DNA from: Falciphora oryzae
Taxonomy: Eukaryota; Ascomycota; Sordariomycetes; Magnaporthales; Magnaporthaceae
Assembly: GCA_000733355.1 (NCBI GenBank)
Contig: JNVV01000001.1
Location: 1,129,218-1,193,217 of the forward strand
DNA: 64,000 bases
Direction of reading: 5' to 3'
This document shows, one piece after another, positions 23,357 through 35,400 of this stretch; position 1 is the stretch's first letter; every line of letters begins with the position of its first letter. Made by a program: the position numbers and the translations under genes. The notes under the pieces are model-generated. The model was not told where the DNA came from and searched no databases. It saw only the letters and a list, made by a program, of their open reading frames with translations.

Positions 23357-26300
23357 TCAGGTTTGGCCCTTGGCTGCCTCGTTCTCAGCTGGCTCCTCCT
23401 TGACAGGCTCGTCCTCAACAGTCTCACCACCTTTCTTCTCAGCCGGCTCGGCCTGCTCAGCCTTCTTGTCCTGCTCTTGACCACCACCCTGCTCCAAATT
23501 CACAGCCACCAGGACGGCGTCCCGCGTGTTGTCGTCGACGTCCGGTATTTTGGCCTTCTTCCTGTTCCACGGCCACCGATCCCTAGCGCCTGCGTCCTCG
23601 TCCTCGCTGTTGCTGCCGTCGTCGTCGTCGTCAGGCGTGCTAGTAGGACGCACGACGCGCAGCGTCACGACGTTGGCGTCCTGGGCTTCGTCCTCGCCCA
23701 TCTTGTAATAGACCCGCAGTCCGACAACGGCCACGGCGTTCCACGGGTCGCCCTCCATCCCGGCGTCGTCCGGGTGCCGCAGCAGCGGCGGCGGCGGGCC
23801 TCTGGGCGGCGACAGCGGCGGCGGCCCGACGTTGGAGTTGGCGGGGCTGTTGGCGGATGGCCTGCGCCTGCGCGGGGGCACGGGAAGGCGCCCGTCCATG
23901 CGCATCATCTCCAGCTGCAGCTCGACCTCGCGGTCGGACACGTCGGAGACGCTCGAGACGCTCGACAGCTCAAAGTCCTCGTCTTCGTCCTCCTCACCGC
24001 CGCCTGCTTCGGATCCCCCACACTGCGGCGGTGGGGGATGGAAGCCATGGTGAGGTCCAAGCCGGTGACGGTGTTGCTGTGGGCTCTGAGCGCGGCTTGA
24101 CTGCTCCTGGCGGAAGTGGTGATGGTGGGGCAGCGGTCCTTGACGTTGCTGCTGCCAGGGCGGGTGGCGGGCAAGTTCAGGAGGAGCAGGAAATGCCCCA
24201 TGCGTGTGAGGTCCGCCACGGCGTCCTGGAGGAGGAGGAAACTGTATGCGCGGATGCGGTTCCGAGAAGCCTGGATGAGGGGGACTCGTGGGGCACCTGT
24301 TCAGTTTCATAAGGTTCCCTTGTTCGTCAATATTCTGCGGCCATGCTTCGTGCGCATGTTCCGGGTGTGCGTTGTCCATGTGCAGCTCCCCGTGTAATGA
24401 ACCATCGGCAGTCTGCGTCGGTGCATCCCGTAGAGGCCCACTCATAGCAGGCGAGCCAGCGCCAGGATTGCTGGTCGTAGCCGGCTGTTGCGAGAATGGC
24501 TGCTCTTCGGTGTTGAGAGCCCCTGGAGGCTTGGCCGCAGGATCGGCGACAGTCACGCTCGAGGGTCCTTGCACACCTGATGGGCTGATTTGCTCCTCAA
24601 GCCCCGGTTCCTTTGCCTGCGTGGGAGCAGAAGGGGCTTCAGGCGGTGGTGCCGCCTGTGCGCCCTCAGCCCTTGCGGTTTCAGGGGCGGGTGGGACACG
24701 ACTCTGAGTGCTTCCCTCCCCCGCGACCATCTTCTCGCTTTGTCCCAAGTTTCCGGTCTCCGGCTTAGCCGCAGGTGTTGTTGAAGAAGTGACCTTTTGA
24801 TCTTTCCCAGCCCCGTCTGCGTTCAACCTAGCAGCCCTCTTTTCTGAGCTTTGGGCGGACTCTGCGGTAGTCTGGTTCGTGGCCGGAGCCCCTGACATTG
24901 TTGTCGTTGGGGTATTCTTGCCGTTATCGGTGCTGCTAAGGTCATCCTTTGTGGCATGTTTCTCTCCCGCCTGGCCACTCTGAACGGTTTTTTCGCCGGC
25001 AGATGTCACTGCGCCCTTGATCTTGTCCTTGCCGTCGCTCTCCTTGGCCTTCTTCTCCTTCTCTTCTTGGGCTGCCTTCTTTTCCTTATCCTTTTTCTCC
25101 GCCCGTGCTTTCTTCCTCTCCTTCCTTTTCTTTCGCTTAGCCATTTCCTTTCGGGCGTCTAGTAGCCTCATCGATTCGGCCAGATAGCGCCGCTGCCGGT
25201 CCTCCATCAGCGCCTTCTTGATGCGACGCCGGGACCTTTCCATGCTGCGCTTCTCGAGCGCGAGCCGCATCTCCTTCTCCTCCTCCATCTCGACGATCTG
25301 GCCCTTGCTGTGGGCCAGGTCGTAGGACAGGGCGATCCGGGCCAGCTTCTCGCGCCGCGACTTTGCGTTTGCGCGCACCACGTCCTCGGGCGGCAGGATG
25401 CTCGTGTCGCGCTCGGCGTCGATCTTGACCAGGACCGTGTAGTCACCAGCCTCGAGGTCCAGCTCGACGTTGACGCTGCGGTTCATGCGGTAAGGGGTCT
25501 GGCTCCTCACAAGGTACTCGTCCTCCTCGCCGGCCACGTGCACACGGAAGCCGAGCTCGAACCGGTACTGGCCCTCGAGGCCGCGGAAGTAGCGGTCGTC
25601 GAGCTGCGAGAGCACCAGGACCACTGGCCCGGGCCGCGTCATGGTGAAGGCGAACTTTGTGTCGTGGTACTCGTGCGTCCACGGCACCGACAGGGTCGTC
25701 CATATAGACGTCACCTTCCACTCCGGGCCGAAGATGCGGGTGCGGTCAAAGGCCTGGTACTTGCGCAGCAGGTCTTCGTAGGCGATCCAAAAAGCGCCGT
25801 CGTCGCCAAAGCGGTGGCCGAGCCTCGAAAGCCACTCGGGCGTCCACTCCTTGCTGCCGTCCGACCAGGGGCCTTTCCACTCGTGCTTGCCCCAAGGGTT
25901 TTTGAGGAGTATGAGTCGCTGGCCCTCGATCTCGACGGCCTTCATGACGCTGTAGGCGTGAAGCTCGACGATCCCTTTCCTCTCACCCAAACCGCGGCCC
26001 CATATGCCGGTAGAGCAGCCAAACAGGAAGTCCTTGTTGACCTTCATGAGCTCCTCATTCCAAAAGTACTCCTTATCCAGAATGTCACTCGTGTACAGCT
26101 CCGAGGTCACGCCGCCGGTGAGATCCTCGAGAGCCTCGCCAGTGAAGCCGCCCTCAATGCTCTCGTAGTCGTTGTGGGCCTTGGCAAACGCCTTCTCGAG
26201 CAACGGCAGCCAGGTCTCGTTGGGGTTTTCGCACTGCGCAAAATACAGGGCGCCGCTGTTGGACTGGTAGATGCTTTTATACACCTGCTCCGAGTCGGCG

Positions 26301-27187
26301 CCGCGCTCGCGGTCCTCGAACAGGATCCTCTCGAGGTACCCGTCGTCGTAGTCGGGCTTGGTCAAGTACAGCTTGTCGTCGATGATCTCGCTGAACCACT
26401 CGCCGTCGCGGTGGAAAACAAAGCCGTAGACGCCCACGGCCTGGTCGTGCGCGACGCAGATACGCTCGATGAGCCCCGGCTTGTTGCTCATGGTGCACAG
26501 GGCCGCGAGGAGCCAGCAGTCGCCCATGTCGCGGCCCTGGCGGACGTCGTTGGCGGTCGGGCCGTCGACGTAGAACTGAGGCTGGTCGAATATGTCGACG
26601 ACCCTGTGCACGGCCATGGGGTTGAAGCCGGGCTCGAAGCCGCCCAGACGCCTCCTCCCGGACGGCGGCCCCTGGGAACGGGGGTTGCCATCGACACGGT
26701 GCGCGGCGTCGCCTGCCGGCGGCTGCTGCCCCTGCTCCCGGGCGCCCCGCCGGTTGCTGGGACCGGGCCGTCGCGGAGGCGGCGCTTTGATGTTGTCGAG
26801 CGACTCGAGGCAGTCGCGCATGCCCAGCTGCAGGTCCAGCTCCAGGTCGAAGTGCGGGTCGCGGTAGCGTTGGTTGACGCGGCGCGACTCCTTGACTATC
26901 TGGGCGACCTTGGCCCTGCACTGGGCGGCAGCCTCCTCGTAGGACGCCTGCGTCTTTTGCGTGCTGCCGACGCCCTTGGAGGAGCGCCGTGTGCTTGTGG
27001 TGTAGTCCTTCTGGGGCAGTAGCTTGGTCGCCTTGCCCGGTGTCTTGGTTGTGAACTTACTCCAGAACTCATCCAACTTCTCTTGCGGCGGCCGATGCGG
27101 TTCCCTGGCGAAAATGGGCGAGCGTGGCGGCCCAGGCCTTCGGACCCGGCCTCCACGCGACGCCGAAGAGCTTGAGGAAACAGACAT
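23357..27187 (-). CDS. Calpain-family cysteine protease
   Basis: Single exon of 1276 residues with an ATG at 27187. A short basic N-terminal region is followed by the calpain protease core (about residues 195-480). The catalytic triad is complete: Cys224 in GDCWLLAAL, His410 in ELHAYSV and Asn430 in LLKNPWG. A beta-sandwich-like region (about 490-640) resembles the calpain C2-like/domain III part. A highly charged Lys/Glu/Arg coiled-coil segment follows (about 660-730), then a long Pro/Gln/Ser/Glu-rich tail. There are no EF-hands, so it is a non-classical calpain like other fungal members. Expected activity is intracellular limited proteolysis; calcium control is uncertain. The tail is much longer than the catalytic core needs, and its role is unknown. 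Confidence 0.93.
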   Translation of the reverse strand: MSVSSSSSASRGGRVRRPGPPRSPIFAREPHRPPQEKLDEFWSKFTTKTPGKATKLLPQKDYTTSTRRSSKGVGSTQKTQASYEEAAAQCRAKVAQIVKESRRVNQRYRDPHFDLELDLQLGMRDCLESLDNIKAPPPRRPGPSNRRGAREQGQQPPAGDAAHRVDGNPRSQGPPSGRRRLGGFEPGFNPMAVHRVVDIFDQPQFYVDGPTANDVRQGRDMGDCWLLAALCTMSNKPGLIERICVAHDQAVGVYGFVFHRDGEWFSEIIDDKLYLTKPDYDDGYLERILFEDRERGADSEQVYKSIYQSNSGALYFAQCENPNETWLPLLEKAFAKAHNDYESIEGGFTGEALEDLTGGVTSELYTSDILDKEYFWNEELMKVNKDFLFGCSTGIWGRGLGERKGIVELHAYSVMKAVEIEGQRLILLKNPWGKHEWKGPWSDGSKEWTPEWLSRLGHRFGDDGAFWIAYEDLLRKYQAFDRTRIFGPEWKVTSIWTTLSVPWTHEYHDTKFAFTMTRPGPVVLVLSQLDDRYFRGLEGQYRFELGFRVHVAGEEDEYLVRSQTPYRMNRSVNVELDLEAGDYTVLVKIDAERDTSILPPEDVVRANAKSRREKLARIALSYDLAHSKGQIVEMEEEKEMRLALEKRSMERSRRRIKKALMEDRQRRYLAESMRLLDARKEMAKRKKRKERKKARAEKKDKEKKAAQEEKEKKAKESDGKDKIKGAVTSAGEKTVQSGQAGEKHATKDDLSSTDNGKNTPTTTMSGAPATNQTTAESAQSSEKRAARLNADGAGKDQKVTSSTTPAAKPETGNLGQSEKMVAGEGSTQSRVPPAPETARAEGAQAAPPPEAPSAPTQAKEPGLEEQISPSGVQGPSSVTVADPAAKPPGALNTEEQPFSQQPATTSNPGAGSPAMSGPLRDAPTQTADGSLHGELHMDNAHPEHAHEAWPQNIDEQGNLMKLNRCPTSPPHPGFSEPHPRIQFPPPPGRRGGPHTHGAFPAPPELARHPPWQQQRQGPLPHHHHFRQEQSSRAQSPQQHRHRLGPHHGFHPPPPQCGGSEAGGGEEDEDEDFELSSVSSVSDVSDREVELQLEMMRMDGRLPVPPRRRRPSANSPANSNVGPPPLSPPRGPPPPLLRHPDDAGMEGDPWNAVAVVGLRVYYKMGEDEAQDANVVTLRVVRPTSTPDDDDDGSNSEDEDAGARDRWPWNRKKAKIPDVDDNTRDAVLVAVNLEQGGGQEQDKKAEQAEPAEKKGGETVEDEPVKEEPAENEAAKGQT

Positions 27188-28129
27188 TTGTCTTGGTTGT
27201 TACTTTGCTTTATCTGGGCGAGGATCTTATTTCTCCTTTCCTCTTCTTTTTCCCTTTTATTTCGCAAGAGTGCGCTGGCACTTTTGGATGGGACTTCGCG
27301 GATCAGGGGGAATGGATTCAGTCTTCCTCGACGAGATTCAGAGATGAATGGATGCCTTCATGTGCCCACATTGATGTGCCTCTTCGGCCTTCGAGGTAAG
27401 GCTGGCGGCTACCTGCCATCCTGCTAGGCAGGCGGGCGCCGCACCCGCCCCTCACATAATCCCAAGCGAGCCTCTCTCGTCTCCATGTGAGTCGCGCCTG
27501 GCCACCGGGCCTCATGCACCGTTTCAGCCGCTGCTGCAGGACGAGTGCTTGGCTACGTGGTTTGTTGGTCCAGGGTCTAGACGGGCGGTCCAAACGCCCA
27601 ATCGATGTAACCTGAGCGGATCCCGCCCATCCATCGTGCTGACAGAATCCACTTGTTGCACCATGAGAGCCAAGAATGATTGATCAAAAATGCTGTGCTA
27701 GTTGCTTCTCGCGTCTTAAAATTGGCTTCAACAATGTACTAGTATGCGCGTATTAATCGATTAGTGTAATGTCTACATAGATGATAGAGCTGCCCCGGGC
27801 AAGGTTGGCGCGCTCTCCCTGACCCCTTAGAAGGTGCCCCCATAAGTTAGGTGTACAACAAACAACAGGGTCCCAGCCAGCCCTCGGCAGGTTATATACA
27901 AAAGTCCTCTTTAACATGATCCCAATTCGCTCGTGGCACGACCACAACCGCCCAACTGGTGGCTGACAGTGTCACTACATGGCTTTTGTTCTTGCTAGCA
28001 GCAACAGATATCTAGGAGCACCTAGCCGCTTCTTTCGAAAGTTGCAGTCGGCCACCTCACTAGCCCCTAGACAAGGTCGCGTGACACAGTTTTATTTTTA
28101 CAATTGGCCGAGTGACCCGGCCAGTCCAC
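27188..28129. other. Intergenic, no gene seen
   Basis: 5' flank of the calpain gene and 3' flank of the ArfGAP gene, both on the minus strand. The sense-strand leader just upstream of 27187 is A/G-rich. Confidence 0.5.
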
Positions 28130-28987
28130 TCACCGCGTGTCTCTGGCACTGAGGCTGGCAAAGGCATCCGGGCTATGTCTCCCATTGCTCCATTCCAGGC
28201 CCTGTGCCAGCACACTGTCTCGACTCCTCGCGCCACCAAAGCCGGTCCCGGCTGTGGCGTCCACCGTCCCGCTGCCGCCGAGACTCAAAAAAGGATTCTT
28301 GTTTCCTGAAGCCAATGGACTTGCCAGGATCCCGGCTGATGACTGCACGGCCAAGTTTTGAGTTTGGAGCTGGGATTGCTGCTGCTGTTGCTGCTGCGGC
28401 GCTGCCAGTTGTCCTTGGAGTAGAGGGTTAGGCGTGGGTGCTGGTGACTGGCCGGTCAGCTGAGGCTGGAACGGATTCGTCGATGACTGTGGGGCGTTAA
28501 ATAGCGCCATAATTGAAGCCGTGTCCGCCCGTTGTGGTGCCTGAGGCTGCATCAAAGGCTGCGATGGAGTAAAGAAGGGGTTGTTTTGCGGCGTAGCATT
28601 GAGCGGCGAGCCGTACGGTACCGCTGAAACTGGAGCGGACCATGGCTGCTGCAGAGGTGCAGGGCTGGCATAAAAATCCTGCTGCTGTCCTTGTTCCGGA
28701 ATCTGTGCCAGCATCGACGGGGACTGCACGCGGGCCGGGGATTTCGCGAGGAACGGGTTGCCGCCATACTGCACGAGCGGCGATGTTGCTGTATTCACTG
28801 ACAGAGGCATCTGCGGCGTCGGCTGCTGTGGGACGGCAGTGTTGGTAAAAAATGGATTGTTGCCCGTTGGCATCGGCTGCTGAGCAGGTGAGGACGAGTA
28901 TGTCTGGGTTCCGTTGAACATTATGTTCTGGGCGATGGTCGACGGATGTGGCGACAGCATGTGCTGCGGATATGCCATATACGGGGC

Positions 28988-29018
<31 letters not shown>

Positions 29019-30551
29019 ATGTCCATCTGTAACTGGCCTTGTTGTATTTGGCCCTGTGTGGCTCCGGGCAATCCGCCTGTATGGTGTGGGAACAGAGGCT
29101 GCGACGGTGAGAGGGACATGTTCTGGAGGGCCTGGTCGAGAGTGAGGCCCTGCTGCATTGAAGCTGAAAAGGGGTTAGTTGGGCTGTTGTACGGGTTTTT
29201 GTTCTGGAGGGTGCCTGTCGACTGGGATGACTGCGGCTGCGCGGGTGCCAGATCCAGCATATCAAACGGGTTGGTGGACGGCGATGGCGACGGCGGTGAC
29301 TGCGCTCTCCCAGGTTGGGGGACGCTGAGCGTTGACGTCGGGGTGATGGACCGCTGGATCGGGGCGACAGGCTCTCTCGGCGACGTCGCCAGCCTGACTG
29401 GCCGGCCGTCCCCTTCACCCAGTCGAACGAGGGCCTCGACCGTCTTTTCGATGTTGCCGCCCATCCCCCGCAGCACCATGGAATTCCGCTGGTCGTCGAG
29501 GAAGCCCATGTCGCGTAGCCTGGCTAGCTTCCCTTCCGTGTCGTCGGCACTCTCGTACTGCACCGAGGCGCCAAAGACCTTGGACGCCTTGTTGCGTGGG
29601 GAGTCCGGGTCATTTCGATCCGGGCCGTCGCGGGACGAAGGCGGCCGACGCCCTGAAGAGGACGACATTTCCTTCTTCGCCTTGGAGGACAGGGGGAATA
29701 TCGAAGATGCGGACCGGAAGCCGAAGCGGCTGGGGGTTTTGGGCGGCAACGGCGGAGGGGTCTCGTCGGACTCGGTGCTACCCGTGTTGTGCCGCTTCGC
29801 ACCCGAGACAGAGTTATTCATGTACTTCTGCCGGATGAAGCGCTCCATGGCCGAGTCCACCTCGTCGGCATCGACCGGGACCGGCGGCTTCTTGTTTTGG
29901 GGGTTGTATATCTTGTTGGAAGTGGCATTTCCGACCTTGCGCATGTTCTATCGTTGCGCACAAACTCGCCGAGTCAGGACGCGTGCTCTCTGAAACGCCG
30001 GCTCTGAGGGGAAGGAGAAAAATATGTGTGCTCACATCGACCTGTTCGTTGGACCAGCTGTCCATGCTGAGGGACTTGACCTTGGAGATGTGCGTCCCCA
30101 GCTTGCGATGTATTGCCGCACATCGCATGCAGAGAAAGACGCCGAGCTGTGTGCATCGGGACAAGTGTCAGCGTATATGGTGGCGTTTCTGGGGACGGAG
30201 GAGTCGCGAGGGCCGAGGCGTTCGCTGAGTCGGGATGAATGTCTGTCGCGATTGTGAGCGCTCACGCGCTGTGAGGGAGGGGTCGAGGCTTACACTCCAG
30301 CTTGCCCAGGCTGCCTTGGATGTTAGTCTACGAACAAGCCCAGAGTCGCAGGGAAGGGGAAGGAGGGAAGAGCCGGGTCAATGGCGAACGGCGGGCTTGG
30401 GCCGGCAAGGGCGGCGGCATCCAACCAGGAGAGCAAGAATCGAGGGCGGCTTACCTGGATTCCGCGCTTGACAGTCAGCGCACGTCTGGCCCTGGACTAG
30501 GTCCTGCAAGATCTTCTCGTTTCGCGCGGCGGCGCGTTTGCTGCTGGCCAT
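28130..30551 (-). CDS. ArfGAP with UBA and NPF-rich tail (Gts1-like)
   Basis: Four exons: 30551-30455, 30310-30294 (only 17 nt), 30146-30036 and 29947-28130. They join in frame to 680 residues. The ArfGAP zinc finger is complete (C24, C27, C44, C47, spacing CX2C-X16-CX2C). The micro-exon supplies the invariant WASW, and the arginine finger lies in [18 protein letters not shown] domain follows at about residues 214-253. The rest is Gln/Pro-rich with a polyglutamine run and many NPF motifs, which bind EH domains of endocytic proteins. The order ArfGAP-UBA-Gln-rich matches yeast Gts1. It should stimulate GTP hydrolysis on Arf in Golgi or endocytic traffic. It lies upstream of the methyltransferase's 3' end, separated by 655 bp. 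Confidence 0.93.
30294..30310 (-). other. 17-nt micro-exon of the ArfGAP gene
   Basis: Flanked by a GGCAG acceptor with an upstream ACTAAC branch site and a GTAAGC donor. It encodes the second part of a split codon plus Trp-Ala-Ser-Trp-Ser, needed for the ArfGAP zinc finger. Confidence 0.8.
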
Positions 30552-31206
30552 GATGGGCGATGTCGTCGTCGCTGGGATCTGGAGGGCGTGCTGGTCGGGC
30601 TGCTGTCTGGTGCTGGCGACGATCAACGAACTCGACTGCGCGAGCCTAAATCGAAATGGGGATCGCAACCGCGTGTGACAGCAGAGGCACGGTTCAGTCT
30701 CACATTGGCCGGCGGTGCGTGCTCTTCCCGAATTGAAGACGAAGCACGGCCCATAATAAGGCACCACCTTGGCGACCAGGTACTTGTGCACCGCCTACCG
30801 TCCCCTGGGCTCAGCACAGGGCAGGGCAGGTGTGGGGCGAAAGCCACGGAGTCGCTGTGCTAGCCCAGCCCCGGCCAATCGAGGTAGAGAGTCTGGCCAG
30901 AACCGCTGGAGAATCCACCCGTGTGCATTAAATGTGCATTAAAAACGCTGGAAACAGCAAGGCCGCCCCACCGGTCTGTGGGATTAGGTGCGCAGCAGCC
31001 TGCCCAAGCGTCGTGTGCAGTACGAGCATCGACGGTCCCTGAGAGGCGCCGAGCGACCAAGAAAGATGAAGATATTTGCGAACTATATCGATCCAGGCAA
31101 ATTCCCAACATGGCACAGCAGGACTCCCCGCCTCCGCCCCAGCGCGGCCCCGTGATTAAAACCAATCTGCCATTTCCTTTCCAGGTGAATCTCAACTGCT
31201 GCGTGT
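30552..31206. other. Intergenic, no gene seen
   Basis: Promoter of the ArfGAP gene and 3' flank of the methyltransferase gene. No recognisable features. Confidence 0.5.
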
Positions 31207-32413
31207 CTAAATTTTGGTTTCGTCCTGTTTCTCTGGTTTCTCTGGCTTCTCTCCTGGCATGGGTTTCCTCCCCCAGACGACATACAGTGTCTGGTACGAG
31301 TGGACGTTCGGGTTCCTGATGCCTTCCGCACGTCGACCAGAAACACCTCGATCTGTTCCTTGGTCATGCCCAGATACCTATGGAAAAGGGCCAGCGTGAT
31401 GGACGAAAGCCCCGAGTCCAGGTTCTTGAGCCACAAGGCGCCCAAGTCTCGCTGATGTTCGTCTGTCCTGTCCCATGGGTTGACAGGAAGCCTGAGAATG
31501 ACCTGCTGGACGTCAACGAACCCGACTTCCCGGAACCAGCCCGCCAGTCTGGGCGCGATACCTGTCTGGATACCACCGGCGTCGGCCGCAATTTGGATGT
31601 TGCGAGCCCACAAGTTGGGCGCAAAATTGGGGGGCATCGAGCCATCGTTGCGCCGGAAGAGGCCGTGGGTCTCTTGACACTCGAGCCATTCCCCCGGGCG
31701 CATGTGTCTCATGGCCTTCTCTATAACCTGTGATTTCATATCCGGCCAGCAGCCAAACGTCATTCGTGTGTGGATGAAGTCGAAAGGGAACTCGTAATCC
31801 CACTCATCGTTTCTAAAGGGGGCGAGACTGTCGGCTTCCTCATCCTGACTCACCGGGCACACCCTGGTTCCCTTGGAAGATGGAACGAGTGAGCAAGGGT
31901 AGCCTACGCGTCTTCGACATATAGCTTGAGATTCTCCGGCACGAAATCTGGCATGGTCGACGGGCTCAGATCTGTTCCTATCACCGCGGCCTGCGGTGAA
32001 AGGCCCGATCGCATCAAGCCATCAGTCGGGACTCCAGTGATGGTGGCATAGGGTACGGGGAAGCAAGTACCTCGGGAGAATCGTCTGCCACTTCTGAGGC
32101 CCACTGCCCGGGTCCAGTTCCGATGTCGAGAACGTCTCGTGGAGGGTTCTCTTTTGTGAAAGGCGCGAAGTAGTTTCTGCCTCCCACGGCCTCCTTTAGA
32201 GCTGTATACTGCAGCTCTAGTCGCTCATTTTCTTCTTCATCGTTGGGGAAAGGGTAGGCTGACAGATAGGGTCCGGTCAGAGCTTGGGTCAAATACTCAC
32301 GCTGCCTAGAGAGGCAAATATGTCATCACTTACATCCAGCACGGTACGAGTGATATGTCCTTCCGTTTCCCTTGTGGGCTGTCCTGATGCTATCGGTGAG
32401 CGACCTCGAGACT
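31207..32413 (-). CDS. TAM/LaeA-type SAM methyltransferase, C-terminal frameshift
   Basis: Minus-strand exons: from about 32413 (5' end unresolved) to 32334, then 32258-32071, 31990-31908 and 31863-31207. The joined product reads GRTYHSYRAG-SYPFPNDEEENERL, then the SAM-binding motif I VLDIGTGPGQWA, then AAVIGTDLSPS, FDFIHTRMTFG and GFVDVQQVILRLPV. This order is typical of fungal TAM-domain (UMTA/LaeA-like) methyltransferases. Near 31323-31328 the conserved C-terminus leaves the frame: it continues as RNPNVHSYQTLYVVWGRKP one frame over, as if one G were missing from an AAG-GGC junction. In the other frame the ORF runs on to 31083 with unrelated sequence. It is either a real one-base deletion or an assembly error. 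The first exon probably starts upstream beyond another intron (TAG acceptor at 32416-32414). Substrate unknown. Confidence 0.8.
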
Positions 32414-35400
32414 CTACCCCGTCGTGTCAGTATGGCCCAGGCCCAGCAGTTCACTCAAAAAGGTAGAGGGATATGTTGCTGCGTACGGTGACGGGTCACG
32501 ACGCTTGTCTGTCTCGAGAGTCTGGAGCGGGCGGCGAGAGGGCAGCTTGTGAATAAAGGGATGTCGGTCACGGAGTAGGAGGCTAGGCGAGGCACGCCCA
32601 ACTTACACCATGCCCACCAAGAGAGTCCGAGTTTGTGTCGCGCGGTTGCTGGAGATGGCCCATCCTGCCGTCCCGAGCCAGCGGTGGCTACTGTGGCTGA
32701 TATTGTTTTGGACAGGAAAGGAGGATACAATCCAGGGGCAATGGATAAGATGAGACGACGGGCAAGGTTATGGGGAGATGAAGAACGTGGAGAGGAAGCC
32801 AATGGAAGGGTGGGGTCCAGTGCCATACGATCCGGGTAGGTAGGTATGCAGGTATTTATTACGCAGCAGGTTAGGGAGGCAAGCTGCAAGAGATAGTGAG
32901 GCGGGGAGGGGCAGGGGGTGCCGTGGGCTCGGGACGTGTGTGTAGCCCGGTACGACGAAACAAATGTCTCGATTAAAACAGACAGCGGGTGGCGGCAGCA
33001 CTATATAAACAATGCAAAGGCAGACAGGCAGGCAAACAAGCAACGGATATAGACAGGCGCCCGGGCTGCTGAGCGGACGGGATCCCAATCGGAAGTGCCC
33101 ATGGGGACCACAGCCGTGCGTCGAGCGAGCTGAGCTGTATGGACCCGACAGTCTGGGCCCCCAGGGACAGCAGCCGGCTGTTCTAGCTCTCTGGTCTGGG
33201 ACAGAGGCACAACTCCCGGCGCTGCCCTCTCTGGGATCAGCCCGACGGGAGGAGCGTGGGGCCACACAGGCCGGCGGGCCGGGTCGATCTCGGGGTTGGG
33301 GGGCTCAGTAACTGGATGAAATCCATGTTTGGACCACTTCAATGTGTTGCTATAGCAAGACACAAATCTCCCTTCTGTGCTCCTCCCTATTTATCAGACA
33401 AACACAGAGTACGCCACCCCCTGGAGAACAGATAACAGATGAACAACCGGTATACGTTTGCAAACAAGAAAAAGAGAGCGAAACAACAACCAAAAAATCA
33501 ACGACCCAGAAAAAGAGGGGTGTCGAGCAGAGCGGGTGTTGATGGTGTTGTCTTGGGCAGAGGCTTGATTGGTTCGCACAGCGGCCTATCGAAGTGATGG
33601 CTCGGTGGGTGGGCCGCTCTAGAGCCCCGCCTGCGAACGGAGAGCTCTCTTTGGCGATATAAAAGAGCACCCCATTACCTAATCTGTATTTTTCCCTGTG
33701 TTTTTCTCGCCCCTTATTTTTTTCCCATATAACTTTTCCCATTTCCTTTTTTATTTCCGTTCATATTATTTTCCTATTTTCTTTCCTTTTTACCCCTCTT
33801 GTTGGTAGGAATAGGTACTTCCGTAGGCACGGAGATCTCCAAAACAGGGTGAACAACGATCCCTTATATCAGAGGAATCGTAATCTATTGTGCACGAAGA
33901 GGAAAGGGATCTATCTGCCAGAGAGGGAGCAGGAGGAAGGCTATATATACACGATACAGATCACCAAAGGGCCGTTCCCCTGCTTCCAGTCCTGCGGGCC
34001 CTCTGGCCCTCTCTGAGCTCTACCGATTGCCTGCACCGGTCAACGCAATCCAACACCTCTTCTAGAGAGGTGCGGTTTCTTTTTCTTCTTTTTTAGCGGA
34101 TGAGTGGGGCCAGTTCATCTGCCTGCGCTTGTTCCGCCATGGGTTTCTTGGGCCCCCGCGCTGGGGGGCCCGGTTCCTCGCGGTCGTTGGGTGGAAGCCA
34201 GCCAGCGGGCACAGTGGGCAGTCAGTCGGGCCTGGTCCTGACGGTACCAGTGGTTTGGGACGTGGCTGCAGAAGCAATAAGCCCGCCGACGTGGGCGCGG
34301 GCTGGGCGGGTTCCTTCGAATCGATCTCGTGTGCTCGACGTTTTCCGTCTCTGGATTACGAATTTGGTGCTCTGCCTGTTTCGAGCACCTGCCTTCCTTG
34401 CCCGTAGCCACGTAGCCCAGCCCGCTCGAGCACATTCTCAACGTTCCACAACCCCGCCTGCCCGCATGCTTCGAGGGCCTTGTGGAACGCACCTGCAGCA
34501 TGAACCACACGCAACAGCTGCTGAATGCGGACGGACAACGACTCCGCCGGGCATTGAGCTGGTTTGGAACTCGATTGGCCGTGTTTCCAGCCTGCCTCCC
34601 CTGCCTGCCCGCTGACATGCACCATTTGAATCTAGACTAGGAGCCCGGGTCTTGCCTGCCCGCTCCACCCCGCCCCAACGACCCCAGGCCACCCACCCGA
34701 TCTTTATTGCCGTCCCTCGTCCAGCTTGTCCATCATAAACAGAAGAACAGGCCCGGCCGTCTGTCCATGACAAATCGTCTCGCATTTTGGCGTGTCGCGG
34801 GGCCGGGTCTCGGCCTCTTGATCTTATTTATTCACGGTCGTCTCATGCTGTGTGGCCGGCAGCCTGCTGCCCTTCTCTTCCCAATCCAGCACGCGCCCGA
34901 GGCTTACCTGTCCAGGCAGGGGGACGCAGGCGGGGATAGCCCGGGCTCAGGGGTACACCTCCAGCCGTAGGGCTTGCGCCAGCGACGTCGTCCGGCATCC
35001 ACCGGGGCGACCTGGGACACATGCTCAGGCACCCAACGCCAATCTAATACCTCTCGCGGAAAGTGTCAGTGTGTCCGAGGTAGACAGAGACGGGTTCGCC
35101 GTGGCGGTCTAGCCACTTCATCCAAATGCCGCACGCGAGTCTATCTCGTCTCGGACTCAACGGTCGGTCTAGTCTGGTCTGATCCATTCTTGCGGGGCCG
35201 CCCGGATGCTGCGTGCTCCGGACTGTGGGTTCCTTTCGTGCCTTTGGCGGAGACGTGGCTGGCCTCAAATCCCGACGCCCGTCACCGCACTTATCACATC
35301 GTACTCGTCTGCCATCCTGACCGTCTATATGCTTCCATCCCTATGCCTACCTGTTCTGCCTACCGTTTCCCCTTAGAGCCCAGAACGCCCAGAGCGGGTC

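Noticed and set aside
25310..27022. 570-codon open frame on the plus strand
   Set aside because: Antisense shadow of the calpain protease core, whose catalytic triad is intact on the minus strand.
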